Assembly (NCBI RefSeq): GCF_029027405.1
Contig: NZ_CP093396.1
Coordinates: 2,057,497-2,121,496 of the forward strand
Length of the DNA: 64,000 nt
Direction of reading: 5' to 3'
From: Sulfurimonas sp.
Lineage (GTDB): Bacteria; Campylobacterota; Campylobacteria; Campylobacterales; Sulfurimonadaceae
This document shows, piece by piece, positions 53,245 through 63,126 of the stretch (the stretch's first letter is position 1; every line of letters begins with the position of its first letter). Below the pieces are notes generated by a model, which searched no databases, was not told the DNA's origin, and saw nothing but the letters and a program-made list of their open reading frames with translations. A program made the position numbers and the translations under genes.

Positions 53245-55203
53245 TTGTACAAAAAGTCATTTTTTATATTAACAGTATTTTTATTTTCCCCACTTATATT
53301 AAGTGGAATAGAAATGGTTGGTTTAGGAGGAAGTAATAGTCAGGCAGATGCAGTTAATTCAGATGGAAGTGTTGTTGTCGGAACTAGTAAGTCTACCAGC
53401 AATAATACTAAAGCTTTTCGTTGGACACAAGCAGGGGGAATGGTAGATTTAGGAGATTTAGGAGGAGGTCATAGTCAGGCACATGGAGTTAATTCAGATG
53501 GAAGTGTTGTTGTCGGAAATAGTAAATCTGCCAGCAATAATACTGAAGCTTTTCGTTGGACACAAGCAGGAGGAATGGTAGGTTTAGGAGATTTAGGAGG
53601 AGGTTCTAGTCATGCAAGTGGAGTTAATTCAGATGGAAGTGTTGTTGTCGGAAATAGTCATTCTGAAGCTTTTCGTTGGACACAAGCAGGAGGAATGGTA
53701 GGTTTAGGAGATTTAGGAGGAGGTCATAGTGAGGCACATGCAGTTAATTCAGATGGAAGTGTTGTTGTCGGAAATAGTAAATCTACCAATAATAATACTA
53801 AAGCTTTTCGTTGGACACAAGCAGGGGGAATGGTAGATTTAGGAGATTTAGGAGGAGGTCATAGTAAGGTTAAAGCAGTTAATTCAGATGGAAGTGTTGT
53901 TGTCGGAAATAGTAAATCTACCAACGATGCTACTGAAGCTTTTCGTTGGACACAAGCGGGAGGAATGGTAGGTTTAGGATATTTAGCAGGGGGAGTTTTT
54001 TTTAGTAAGGCAAATGCAGTTAATTCAGATGGAAGTGTTGTTGTCGGGGTTAGTAAATATACCAGTGGTCATGAAGCTTTTCGTTGGACACAAGAAACAG
54101 GAATGCAAAGCTTAACTAAATGGCTTCAAAAGAGTGGATATACCCTAAGCGGTTGGAGTAAGACTAGTGCAACTGGAGTAAGTGCTGATGGTAGAGTAAT
54201 TGTAGGATATGGTACTTCTTCAAATGGTCGAGAGGCCTTTATAGCAAGAGGTGGAAGTGGTCTTCCTGATGGAGGTGGTCTTATTGGATTAAGTACATTA
54301 ACTATGTCGCTTAGTAGTATAGCAAATGTAAATGTACAAGGAATGAGTATACTTAACACTACAATGCATGGAGCCCATGGACATCCAGGTTCAAATAGAG
54401 CCTCAGATGATAAATATACCATGTGGACAGCAGGTGACTTTGCATATAATGATAGATATGAAACTAAAGATAACTTTTACTTAGCAGAAGTAGGCTTCGG
54501 ATATAGACAAAATGATTATGTAAGATATAGTATGTCTTATGGGCAAACAACGGGAGCTAGTAAACTACTTTATGAAGGGAAAAATAAAATAGATGGGTAT
54601 TTTTTTGTAATTGAGGCAGATATAAGATTACCAATAGAATTACCAATATATACTACACTCTCTTATATGTACGGTAAAAATGATTTAGACATAAAAAGAG
54701 GATATGAAAATGCAGGTAGCCTAGACTACTCAGAAGCTAAAACCGATCAAAATATGCAAGCCTTCAGACTAAGAGTACAAGGGCAGTCAGAAAAAGATTA
54801 TATTTATCCTTATGTTGAATATAACTATGCAAGTGTAACAACAGATGCATATACAGAAATAAATGGAGGATTTCCTGCCAGTTTTAATAAAAACAAAGAG
54901 AATACAAATGATATAAGAGTAGGATTTGATTCTAACTTTAAACTAAATGAAAAAAATAGAGTAATAACAAGCCTTGAAGGTATACACCGTATGGAAAAAG
55001 AATCAAATGGAATAAGTGGAACGGTGATAGGCTTTAGCTCATTTCATTTAGCTAAAGAAATATACAAACAAAATTGGATAAAAGCAACTGTAGGAATAGA
55101 GAGTACTTTTAATGTTGGAAAATTTACCTTAACACTAAATTCCACTTCAAAGAGTGCAGACCCTCAATACTGGGTAGGAGCTAATTACTCTTTGTCTTTT
55201 TAG
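53245..55203 (+). CDS. HAF-repeat autotransporter
   Basis: The start is TTG at 53245, fixed by AAGGAGG six bases before it. The 652-residue protein has a signal peptide (about 1-21). Six HAF-type repeats of about 45 residues (residues 24-286) are each built on VNSDGSVVVGNSKS and EAFRWTQAGGMV. A seventh, degenerate unit and a linker follow. From about residue 390 comes an autotransporter beta-barrel ending WVGANYSLSF. The passenger would be surface-exposed; adhesion or contact is inferred. The locus next to an IS end suggests acquisition by transfer. Confidence 0.88.
   Translation: MYKKSFFILTVFLFSPLILSGIEMVGLGGSNSQADAVNSDGSVVVGTSKSTSNNTKAFRWTQAGGMVDLGDLGGGHSQAHGVNSDGSVVVGNSKSASNNTEAFRWTQAGGMVGLGDLGGGSSHASGVNSDGSVVVGNSHSEAFRWTQAGGMVGLGDLGGGHSEAHAVNSDGSVVVGNSKSTNNNTKAFRWTQAGGMVDLGDLGGGHSKVKAVNSDGSVVVGNSKSTNDATEAFRWTQAGGMVGLGYLAGGVFFSKANAVNSDGSVVVGVSKYTSGHEAFRWTQETGMQSLTKWLQKSGYTLSGWSKTSATGVSADGRVIVGYGTSSNGREAFIARGGSGLPDGGGLIGLSTLTMSLSSIANVNVQGMSILNTTMHGAHGHPGSNRASDDKYTMWTAGDFAYNDRYETKDNFYLAEVGFGYRQNDYVRYSMSYGQTTGASKLLYEGKNKIDGYFFVIEADIRLPIELPIYTTLSYMYGKNDLDIKRGYENAGSLDYSEAKTDQNMQAFRLRVQGQSEKDYIYPYVEYNYASVTTDAYTEINGGFPASFNKNKENTNDIRVGFDSNFKLNEKNRVITSLEGIHRMEKESNGISGTVIGFSSFHLAKEIYKQNWIKATVGIESTFNVGKFTLTLNSTSKSADPQYWVGANYSLSF
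53314..54102 (+). repeat. Six tandem HAF repeats (about 135 bp)
   Basis: Six units encode MV(G/D)LGDLGGGHS...VNSDGSVVVG...EAFRWTQAGG. Blocks such as those encoding VNSDGSVVVG are identical in DNA between units, so the array can recombine. The third unit is shorter by five residues and the last is the most divergent. Confidence 0.9.
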
Positions 55204-55236
55204 TATAACTTTTAGATTTACAAATGGTTGTACCCC

Positions 55237-55262
55237 AAGGGCAGGCTTTGCGCTCTTTTTTA
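55237..55262 (+). terminator. Candidate terminator after the autotransporter
   Basis: A short stem AAGGGC / GCTCTT (one G-T pair) with a 9-base loop is followed by a T-run, about 35 bases after the stop codon. The stem is weak, so confidence is limited. Confidence 0.45.
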
Positions 55263-55453
55263 CATTGACTATTTTTTTTAACTCTGTTATTTCAATATAA
55301 ATTTACTAGCAAATATTAATCCATCTCGAACTTATTTTTGTCTTACTACTCACTAATTAAACATATTATTGATTAAAAATTAATCAATTTATTGACTCTT
55401 TAGTGCTAAATAGTTTGTATAATTTTGTCAGTTTAAATTATTAAGGATAAATA

Positions 55454-56707
55454 ATGAAGAGATATTTACTTGCTTTATTAGCATTGCCAACCTTGGTCTT
55501 TGCAGAGGATATATTAAATAGTGGTGACACTGCTTGGATGTTAGTTGCTACGGCTTTTGTTATGTTAATGACTCCTGCAGGACTTGCACTTTTTTATGGT
55601 GGTCTTACAAGAAGCAAAAATGTACTAAATACAATGGGTATGAGTTTAGGTGCTTACGCTGTTGGTACTTTAGTATGGGTTTTAGTTGGTTACTCTATTG
55701 CTTTTGGTGATGGAGATTTTATAGGAACAGGTAAGGTAATGTTATCAGGAATCACTTCTGATACTTTAAGCGGAACTATTCCAGAGTTACTTTTTGTTGC
55801 CTTTCAAGGAACATTTGCTGCAATCGCTGTTGCAATCGCTAGTGGTTCTATGATTGAGAGAGTTAAATTCTCAACTTATATGGTATTTGCAGCTTTATGG
55901 ATAGTGGCTGTTTATGCACCTGTTACACACTGGGCATGGGGTGGTGGTGAAACACTTAACTTCGGTGAGATGGACTTTGCTGGTGGTACTGTTGTTCACT
56001 TAAATGCAGGTGTCGCTGGTTTTGTTGTTGCTTTGATACTTGGAAGAAGAAAAGACTATGGCAAAGTTGCAATTAAACCTTTTTCTCCGATGTTAGTTGT
56101 TCTTGGTGCTGCTCTATTATGGTTTGGTTGGTTTGGTTTTAATGCAGGAAGTGAAGTTGCTGCTGATGGTGTTGCTGCTTCTGCATTTCTTGTAACAAAT
56201 GTTGCTGCTTCACTTGGTGTAATTGGTTGGATACTTGTTGAGTGGCTAGTTTACAAAAAAGCTACTTTAGTTGGTGGTGCTTCTGGTGCTGTTGCTGGAT
56301 TGGTTGCAATTACTCCGGCATCTGGTTCTGCTGGTATTGAAGGTGCTATTATAATAGGTCTTGTTGGTGGTGCACTTGGTTTTTATGGTGTTTCTAAGCT
56401 AAAAGGTATATTTAAAGTTGATGATTCTTTAGATGCATTTTGGATTCATGGTCTTGTTGGTATTTGGGGTTCAGTTGCAACTGCAATCTTTATTGCCGAC
56501 TATGCGATGGCAGAAGATTATAATATGGTAACTCAATTGGGCGCTCAATTCTCAGCTATTGGTTTAACAATTGTTTATTCGGGTATAGTTACGGCAATTG
56601 TATTTTATATAGCTTCAGCACTTACAGGTGGCGGTAGAGTTGATGAAGAGACAGAAAGTCGTGGTCTTGATGAAACAGTTCATGGTGAAAAGGCACTTAA
56701 TCTATAA
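55454..56707 (+). CDS. amt: Ammonium transporter Amt, first copy
   Basis: The 417-residue protein has a cleavable-looking signal (ending VFAED) and eleven membrane helices. It has Amt landmarks: the MTPAGLALFYGGL start, the twin pore histidines in GGTVVHLNAG and FWIHGLVG, and the Trp-rich FGWFGFNAGS. A TTGACT and a TATAAT spaced by 20 bases lie upstream. It precedes the PII gene by 58 bases, the usual amt-glnK linkage. Confidence 0.95.
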   Translation: MKRYLLALLALPTLVFAEDILNSGDTAWMLVATAFVMLMTPAGLALFYGGLTRSKNVLNTMGMSLGAYAVGTLVWVLVGYSIAFGDGDFIGTGKVMLSGITSDTLSGTIPELLFVAFQGTFAAIAVAIASGSMIERVKFSTYMVFAALWIVAVYAPVTHWAWGGGETLNFGEMDFAGGTVVHLNAGVAGFVVALILGRRKDYGKVAIKPFSPMLVVLGAALLWFGWFGFNAGSEVAADGVAASAFLVTNVAASLGVIGWILVEWLVYKKATLVGGASGAVAGLVAITPASGSAGIEGAIIIGLVGGALGFYGVSKLKGIFKVDDSLDAFWIHGLVGIWGSVATAIFIADYAMAEDYNMVTQLGAQFSAIGLTIVYSGIVTAIVFYIASALTGGGRVDEETESRGLDETVHGEKALNL

Positions 56708-56750
56708 AAGTTGATTTTAGCCACAAATATGGCTAAAATGTTAAAATTAA

Positions 56751-57104
<354 letters not shown>

Positions 57105-57187
57105 TTAGTACGCGAAACGAGCAAAAGCTCAACTGCTTAAATTTTAATCAATTTAAAAAAATACTGTACTTTTTTTAAGCTACAATT

Positions 57188-57209
57188 CCCCTTTAATATA
57201 AAAAAGGGG
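57188..57209 (+). promoter_or_regulatory. Hairpin covering the ribosome-binding site of the second amt
   Basis: CCCCTTT (57188-57194) pairs with AAAGGGG (57203-57209), the latter being the ribosome-binding site 8 bases before the ATG at 57218. If transcription starts upstream, translation could depend on opening of this stem. A possible -10 (TACAAT, 57181) would instead place the start inside it. Confidence 0.4.
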
Positions 57210-57217
57210 TTACTTAC

Positions 57218-58393
57218 ATGTTAGAAGCTGATTTTAAATATATTATAGATACTTTTTTTATACTTTTTTCAATGGTACTTATAATCTTTATGGTACCAGG
57301 TTTTGCTATGCTAGAAGCAGGGCTAGTTCGTACAAAAAATGTTACTTCTGTTTTAACTATAAATGTAATGATTTATACTATTGCATCTCTCGCTTTTTTG
57401 CTTATTGGATATACGCTTGCTTTTGGTTCATGGGAAAATAATTCTATGAGCATCTGGGCAGCATTTATGTTTCAGATGGCATTTGTTGGTAAAACAATTA
57501 ATATTATGAGTGGTGGTGTTAGTGAGCGTGTTCGTATTTTTCCTTTAGCTATGTTTGCTGTTATTATGGGTGCTTTTATCTATCCTACAGTAGTAAATAT
57601 TAGCTGGGGTGCAGATATGATAGCAGGAACTTTTCTTGATTTAGATATGTATGATTTAGCAGGTTCTACTGTGATTCACTCTACTGGAGGATGGGCTCTT
57701 TTAGCTGCTATTATGATTATTGGTTCTCGTAAAGGTCGTTACTCAAATGGGAAAATCAGAGTTATCCCCGCTTCAAATATTCCCCTAGTTGTTTTAGGTG
57801 CTTTTTTACTTTGGATAGGCTGGTTCGGTTTTAATGGTGGAAGTATTGGCTCTATTTCTAGTGTAGAAAATGCAAATTTGGTAGCAAAAACTATAATGAA
57901 TACAAATACAGCTGGTTTATCTGGTGCTTTAATTGCCGGAATTATGATGTATGTTAGATATAAACTTTTTGATATTACGATGATTTTAAATGGTGCTTTA
58001 GGTGGCTTAGTTGCAGTTACTGCTGGACCTGATTTATATGATATGTACACTCCTATCTTAATAGGTTTAGTTGGTGGTACCTTAGTTGTTTTTGCTGTTC
58101 CTATCTTTGATAAATTTAAATTAGATGATCCCGTCGGTGCTTTATCTGTGCATCTAGTAAATGGCATCTGGGGAACATTAGCAGTTGGGATTTTTGTAGA
58201 TAGCATTTCTTTTATGGCTCAACTTAAAGGTGTTGTAGTTGTTGCATTTTTTGCTTTTAGTGTATCTTTTGTAGTTTTATATCTTATCAATAAAATTTCT
58301 AAGTTTAGAGCAGATGATGATGCTCAACAAGAGGGAATGGATGTTAATGAGTGTGGGGTGGAAGCATATCCAGAATTTAGAAGGGCAATATAA
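57218..58393 (+). CDS. Ammonium transporter family protein, second copy
   Basis: The 391-residue protein has eleven membrane helices, Amt landmarks FMVPGFAMLEAGLVR, SGGVSERVR and WIGWFGFNGGS, and the twin histidines in STVIHSTGG and LSVHLVNG. It lacks a signal peptide and is clearly divergent from the first Amt, so it is not a recent duplicate. It follows the PII gene by 113 bases. It might transport ammonium with different affinity or act as a sensor. Confidence 0.9.
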   Translation: MLEADFKYIIDTFFILFSMVLIIFMVPGFAMLEAGLVRTKNVTSVLTINVMIYTIASLAFLLIGYTLAFGSWENNSMSIWAAFMFQMAFVGKTINIMSGGVSERVRIFPLAMFAVIMGAFIYPTVVNISWGADMIAGTFLDLDMYDLAGSTVIHSTGGWALLAAIMIIGSRKGRYSNGKIRVIPASNIPLVVLGAFLLWIGWFGFNGGSIGSISSVENANLVAKTIMNTNTAGLSGALIAGIMMYVRYKLFDITMILNGALGGLVAVTAGPDLYDMYTPILIGLVGGTLVVFAVPIFDKFKLDDPVGALSVHLVNGIWGTLAVGIFVDSISFMAQLKGVVVVAFFAFSVSFVVLYLINKISKFRADDDAQQEGMDVNECGVEAYPEFRRAI

Positions 58394-58447
58394 TATTTTT
58401 TAGGATTTTAACATTTATGTAACACATAACTTGTTATTATTCTGCTT

Positions 58448-59104
58448 ATGATTAGACACTGCAGTTCATTTTTTATATCGATTATCTTTCATATTATCTT
58501 GCTTGTGTCTGCTTTTTTTATTTGGAAGAGTATTCCATCTGTTAAAAAAATTGAGTGTAATGATAAGATTTGCATTAAACTTTGTGATGTAGTAAGTCAA
58601 AAACAAATCATAAAACCACCTTCAAAACCTAAAGCAAAGCCAAAAAAAATAACAAAAGCTAAACTTGAACCGATTCTTGTACAAAAAGTTATCCAAGAAG
58701 AGTTTATAAAAGAACCTGAAGTTATTGAAGAAAAAAAAGAAGTTTCACAAACAATGGAAGTAGTAATAGCAAAAAGTGTTGCAGTAGAAGATACAATGAC
58801 TAAACAAAAAAGAGTCAAAAATGATTATTTACAAAAGCATATAGCAGAAATACAAAGACTTTTACAAGAAAACTTATACTATCCAAGAAGAGCGAGGGAA
58901 AGAGAAATAGTGGGAGAAGTGAGAATTGAGTTTACACTATCTACAGATGCTAAAGCACACTCCATTAAAGTAATCTCATCAAATAGTGAAATCCTTAGTA
59001 GAGCGGCTGTAAAAACTATTGAAGATTTATCTGGTAAATTTCCAAAACCAAAAGAAGAGCTTACAATTACTGTTCCTATGACTTACTCATTGATAAAAAA
59101 TTAA
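58448..59104 (+). CDS. TonB-like protein, first copy
   Basis: The 218-residue protein has an N-terminal membrane helix (about 8-27) and a Pro/Lys/Glu-rich periplasm-spanning region. Its TonB C-terminal domain has the YPRRAREREIVGEVRIEF motif. It links the proton-motive force to outer-membrane receptors. No exbB/exbD is adjacent, so it may borrow a complex from elsewhere. It follows amt by 54 bases. Confidence 0.88.
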   Translation: MIRHCSSFFISIIFHIILLVSAFFIWKSIPSVKKIECNDKICIKLCDVVSQKQIIKPPSKPKAKPKKITKAKLEPILVQKVIQEEFIKEPEVIEEKKEVSQTMEVVIAKSVAVEDTMTKQKRVKNDYLQKHIAEIQRLLQENLYYPRRAREREIVGEVRIEFTLSTDAKAHSIKVISSNSEILSRAAVKTIEDLSGKFPKPKEELTITVPMTYSLIKN

Positions 59105-59222
59105 AACACTTATTTACATTAAGTTGTGAAACTGAATGAATATTCATTTTATTGCAATAAATTATTAAAATTAGTAGTTATTTTCGTTATACTGCCTTTT
59201 ATATAGTAAAAAAAGGTGCAAA

Positions 59223-59630
59223 ATGAGAATAATAGCGTTGTTAATATTATCTAGTACAATAATTTTGGCTAGTACTTACACTAAAGCAGACAGAATTAAA
59301 GATATGCAAATTATGGAAAAAGCTATGTCAACTATATCTACAGGAATTTTATATAATAATCCAGATATAGTTAAAGAAGGTGCAATATCACTCTCAGACG
59401 CAATAAGAAGAGTTAAACCTCCAATTGAGGTAGAAACTGAAAAAGACCCAATGGCTAGATATATGAATAATAGAGTAACATTTAGTTATAAAATTGTTAG
59501 AAATATTGATAAGAAAGTAAAAACTATTTTGGAAAGATTTAAGGCTGGTGATTCAAGAGCGGCTTCTCAAGCTCATGCAAAAATAATGAAACAATGTATT
59601 CAGTGTCATTATGAAGTTTTAGACTGGTAA
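59223..59630 (+). CDS. Small cytochrome c'-like protein
   Basis: The 135-residue protein has a signal peptide (about 1-17), a mainly helical body and one haem motif, CIQCH, close to the C-terminus. This placement is typical of four-helix cytochrome c' or cytochrome c-556 relatives. Those bind nitric oxide or pass electrons in the periplasm. The function is not determined by sequence. AAAAGG precedes the start. Confidence 0.75.
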   Translation: MRIIALLILSSTIILASTYTKADRIKDMQIMEKAMSTISTGILYNNPDIVKEGAISLSDAIRRVKPPIEVETEKDPMARYMNNRVTFSYKIVRNIDKKVKTILERFKAGDSRAASQAHAKIMKQCIQCHYEVLDW

Positions 59631-59687
59631 TAGACTGTTCAAAAACTGTATCAATCTGGTAAAATACCAATTACTTAAGGAAACACA

Positions 59688-59867
59688 GATGAAAATAGAA
59701 ATAGATTTAGAGCAATTTACTCGTGATATCAAGGTGCCCCTTGAGGGTAGAAAGCCGGTAAAAGTATCGGTGGAAAAGATGAAGCGTTAGGCTCTCTAAT
59801 TAAAAAACTTATGCCCGAATAAAACGACAGAAGCACTTGGGTACAGAAGCTGCACTTGCAACTAAAA
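59688..59867 (+). pseudogene. Degenerate IS256-family transposase N-terminal fragment
   Basis: The frame starts MKIEIDLEQFTRDIK, a typical IS256-family N-terminus. About 20 extra bases then break the frame. The expected continuation GKSIGGKDEALGSLIKKL is read in another frame, and a further stretch resembling TEAAL is displaced again. It ends at the left inverted repeat of the next element, so it is a decayed remnant. Confidence 0.65.
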
Positions 59868-60655
59868 GAGAGTGTAAAATATACTGTGTAAACCTTAAAA
59901 ATTAGATTCATTTGATAAACTAATCAAGTGAATTATTTAAAGGATTTACATAAGTTTAATCAACCACGAAGAGTTAAAAAACAATTAGCATCAGGAGAGA
60001 TAACTTCTCTAGATGATATTGCAAATGAGTTTAAAAATATACTCAAAGAAGTGATACAAATTGCATCCCAAGAAGAGCTAACTCCGCTGTTGACAGCAAT
60101 AAAAGCCGTTTATCCTAAAGCTGAGATACAAAGATGTATTGTTCATCAAATCAGGAGCTCCCTGAAGTTCGTATCTTGGAAAGATAGAAAGGCAGTTGCT
60201 AAAGATCTTAAGTCTGTGTATTCATCCATAAATGAAGAAGATGCTCAATTAGCACTTACAGATTTTAACGATATTTGGGGTAAAAGATATCCTAACATTA
60301 CTGTTTCTTGGACAAATCACTGGGCTGAACTCTCAACTTTTTTCAAATATCCAGATTCAGCTAGAAAACTAATTTACACTACAAATCCAATAGAATCTAT
60401 AAATGCAACAATAAAAAGAAAGACTAAATCTAAAGGTTCATTTCCTACTGTAGAATCTGCTTATAAGCTAATGTATCTCGCTACACAAGAGCAACAAAAC
60501 AAATGGAATATGTCGAGTGTCAGAAATTGGTTTGAGATTTATACCCAAAGGGCAGAACCTCCTCAACTTAGTATATTTTTCAGTGAAATTATGTCAAAAT
60601 ATACTAATTGATTAATGGATAAGAGGTAGGTTTACACAGTTAGATTTACACTCTC
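59868..60655 (+). mobile_element. Internally deleted IS256-family element with both inverted repeats
   Basis: Terminal inverted repeats at 59868-59894 and 60629-60655 match at 23 of 27 positions (ends GAGAGTGTAAA and inner ACTGTGTAAACC). They enclose 734 bases with a shortened transposase. No target duplication was found. The element is probably non-autonomous but may be mobilised in trans. Confidence 0.75.
59928..60611 (+). pseudogene. IS256-family transposase with large internal deletion
   Basis: A GTG-started frame of 227 codons has an N-terminal block of about 50 residues (LHKFNQPRRVKKQLASG) joined to the C-terminal half of a mutator-type transposase. That half includes IQRCIVHQIRSSLKFVS, YTTNPIESINATIKRKTKSKGSFP and the final Glu region. 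About 150-200 residues with the first catalytic Asp residues are missing, so it cannot be an active transposase. Confidence 0.8.
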
Positions 60656-60682
60656 GTTTATTTTACGGTCTCCTATTTTAAG

Positions 60683-61918
60683 AATTGAACCCTCTGAACA
60701 AGCCAGATGATTCTTCTTTATACTAATATTCTATCATTTTAAAAATTCTCTTTCAATTTTGAAGTGAGTTTCTGTCTTGTTTTTCTATATTTCTACTATT
60801 TATTAGCATGTTAGAACCTTATTTTGTTCCTTTTGTATCAGTTCCTAGCCCTTACCAGTGCAGGTGTCCGTCTCAGATTATAACAAGCAGCCAACATAAA
60901 AAAGTGTTGTTGATTTTTCTCTATTCCCCGATATCTGGTTTTTCTGAAGTTCATATGTTGTTTTATAAATGCGAATGGTAATTCCACGAGACATCTTATC
61001 TTTGAGAATCTTGTATTATTTCTTGATTGTTTAGGTCTTAGTTTCGATTGACCTCTTACTCGTCTTTCAACTATACCAGCAAAAATACCTTTTGCTCTTA
61101 GTGCCACTTTTCTTGCCTTTTGCATATAGCCACTATCTGCGAATATTGCTTTATTTTCATCTTCTGTCAGCTTATCAAACTGTGTACTATCGTGTGTTGA
61201 TGCAGTTGTAGCTATTACTTTTTTGATGATACCGTTTGTATCAGTTGCTATATGCATCTTTAATCCATGATGTTTACGACCTCTTTTTGAAGTATAGGTT
61301 GCATCAGAATCATGGGCTTTATTTGAAATAACTTTATCCTTGTCATCTTTTTTTCTCTTTGGTTCGCTTGAGTGGATGAGAGTAGCGTCTATAAGAGTTC
61401 CCTCATTGAGTATAAGTCTTTTAGATTCCATCATCTTTTTTACTTCTTCAAATATATCACCAAGTATCTCTTCTTTGATAAGCTTGTTTCTAAATTTACA
61501 AATAGTTGTTTCATCTGGAATAGTATCTTCATCTCTTATATCAAGAAACTTTCTGAAGCTTATACGGTCATGTATAAGCTCTTCGGTCATTGGGTCTGAC
61601 AATCCATACCAGTTTTGTAAAAAAAGTGAGCCTACTAATATCTTTGATGGAATAGATGGTCTTCCTGTCTTACCTTTGTTGGGTTTGTATACATTTTTCT
61701 CTATAAGTATCTTCTCAATAGCTTCAAATGGAATAATCTCTTTCATCTCATTTAAAAACTTCATACTCTTCTTACCACCTTGGTATTTCATGGCATGGTC
61801 AAAAAAACTTAGTTGCATATTTATCCCTCAAACTTGGCTTCTTAGTATATCTATTTTAGCTAATTATTGGTTTAAAGGAGGTTAAGTTAAATTGCTTGAT
61901 TGTTCAGAGGGTTCAATT
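60683..61918 (-). mobile_element. IS5-family insertion sequence
   Basis: The 1236-base element has perfect 19-bp terminal inverted repeats (AATTGAACCCTCTGAACAA) at 60683-60701 and 61900-61918 and one intact transposase. It begins 27 bases after the IS256 remnant, so the site is an insertion hot spot. No target duplication could be assigned with certainty. Confidence 0.9.
60838..61818 (-). CDS. IS5-family transposase
   Basis: The 326-residue protein has a DUF772 N-terminal region (RPSIPSKILVGSLFLQNWYGLSDPM). A DDE_Tnp_1 core follows with Asp in GTLIDATLI, Asp in AIFADSGYM and a late Glu in CLVELPFAFIK. It is full length for the family and appears intact, so the element may be active. Confidence 0.93.
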   Translation of the reverse strand: MQLSFFDHAMKYQGGKKSMKFLNEMKEIIPFEAIEKILIEKNVYKPNKGKTGRPSIPSKILVGSLFLQNWYGLSDPMTEELIHDRISFRKFLDIRDEDTIPDETTICKFRNKLIKEEILGDIFEEVKKMMESKRLILNEGTLIDATLIHSSEPKRKKDDKDKVISNKAHDSDATYTSKRGRKHHGLKMHIATDTNGIIKKVIATTASTHDSTQFDKLTEDENKAIFADSGYMQKARKVALRAKGIFAGIVERRVRGQSKLRPKQSRNNTRFSKIRCLVELPFAFIKQHMNFRKTRYRGIEKNQQHFFMLAACYNLRRTPALVRARN

Positions 61919-61938
61919 AAACTTTAAAAAGCATTTTT

Positions 61939-63123
61939 TTACTTTGCAACAATTCTTAATTGTTTTAAAAAAGCAAGTGCAATTTTTTTTGTTTCTCGAT
62001 GTTTTGTAGCTTCATTTAAACAACTTATACATTTTTCAATTATATTGTTTTCATGGTAAAGATAACTTAATTCTAAATTTGATATTGGAAACTCTTTTGA
62101 TTTTTTCTTTTTAATTATTGATTCATATGACATAATTGCTTTTTTATTTTGATGTAACATAACATATAATCTTGCTTTTTGTAAAATGTATTTATTTTTA
62201 TTTGTTAGATTTATTAATTTATTTAAAATACTTAAGGAAGAAATATATTCCCTTGCATTAAAGTATGCATCAAAAAGCAGTTTTAGATTTTTTTCATTTG
62301 TTTGTATCGTTTTATTTTTTAGATGGCTAGATAAAAGTTCAGCTCCTTTGTAATATAGTTCATTTTGTAATAGAAAACTTATAAATTGTAAAATATCTTT
62401 TTCTTCTAATATTTTTAGATTATATGTTTGTTCAAAAATACTTAAGCCTTTTTGGACTTGATTTTCAATAGTATAGATTTGTGATAAATACAACCAATAA
62501 TTCTTATTTTTTGGTTCTATGTATATAATAGAATAAAGTGTTTTAATCGAGTTTTTATAATCTTTCAACTGATAATAATTTGAAAATAATAATTCATACC
62601 AATTGATTGGAATTTTTCTTTTGAGAATACTTTGCAGTTTAATAGCTTGCTTTATACTTTTTATTGCTTTTTTATTTTGTTTTATTGCAATATAGCTTTG
62701 AGCTAACAATATATGAGCTTTAGGTTTTTTTTCTGTTGTTTTTTTTATCCAAATATTTAAATATTTTATGGCTTGTTTGTACTCTTTCAAAGACAGATGA
62801 AGTTGTGCTATATTATATGTAGTATTTAAATAATTTTTTTTATTCATTATATTTAAATTATTCATTTTTTTAAAAGATAAAATAGCTTGTTTTAAGTTTT
62901 CTACAGAAAGAAATAAAAAACCTTGGCTTTGGAGTATGTATGCTTTATCTGCCTTATTTAACTCTTTTTTTAAAAGTTCATTTATTATATTGAGTGCTTT
63001 AGTATATTGTTTGCTCTCGCTTAGTTTTTGAATATGAGTTAATTTTTTATATGTACTTGAAGAAAGTGTTATATTTGCATTTAAGACCCATATATATGTA
63101 AACAATATAAATAGTATTTTCAT
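61939..63123 (-). CDS. TPR-repeat protein linked to a TonB system
   Basis: The 394-residue protein has a signal peptide (about 1-17) followed by about ten tetratricopeptide-like helix pairs (for example ALNIINELLKKELNKADKAYIL, AIKYLNIWIKK, AIKSIKQAIKL). It lies 3 bases after tonB, so exbD-tonB-TPR form one unit. Similar TPR proteins accompany TonB systems in other bacteria; the job is unknown. Confidence 0.78.
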   Translation of the reverse strand: MKILFILFTYIWVLNANITLSSSTYKKLTHIQKLSESKQYTKALNIINELLKKELNKADKAYILQSQGFLFLSVENLKQAILSFKKMNNLNIMNKKNYLNTTYNIAQLHLSLKEYKQAIKYLNIWIKKTTEKKPKAHILLAQSYIAIKQNKKAIKSIKQAIKLQSILKRKIPINWYELLFSNYYQLKDYKNSIKTLYSIIYIEPKNKNYWLYLSQIYTIENQVQKGLSIFEQTYNLKILEEKDILQFISFLLQNELYYKGAELLSSHLKNKTIQTNEKNLKLLFDAYFNAREYISSLSILNKLINLTNKNKYILQKARLYVMLHQNKKAIMSYESIIKKKKSKEFPISNLELSYLYHENNIIEKCISCLNEATKHRETKKIALAFLKQLRIVAK

Positions 63124-63126
63124 TTT

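Noticed and set aside
53314-54102. Tandem repeats considered as a CRISPR array
   Set aside because: The repeats are about 135 bp, adjacent and continuously coding in one frame; there are no spacers and no cas genes.
57739-58206. 155-codon frame opposite the second ammonium transporter
   Set aside because: It is antisense to a clear membrane transporter; its Pro/Lys-rich composition is a complement artefact.
61340-61885. 181-codon frame opposite the IS5-family transposase
   Set aside because: It is antisense to an intact, well recognised transposase and has a composition typical of a shadow frame.
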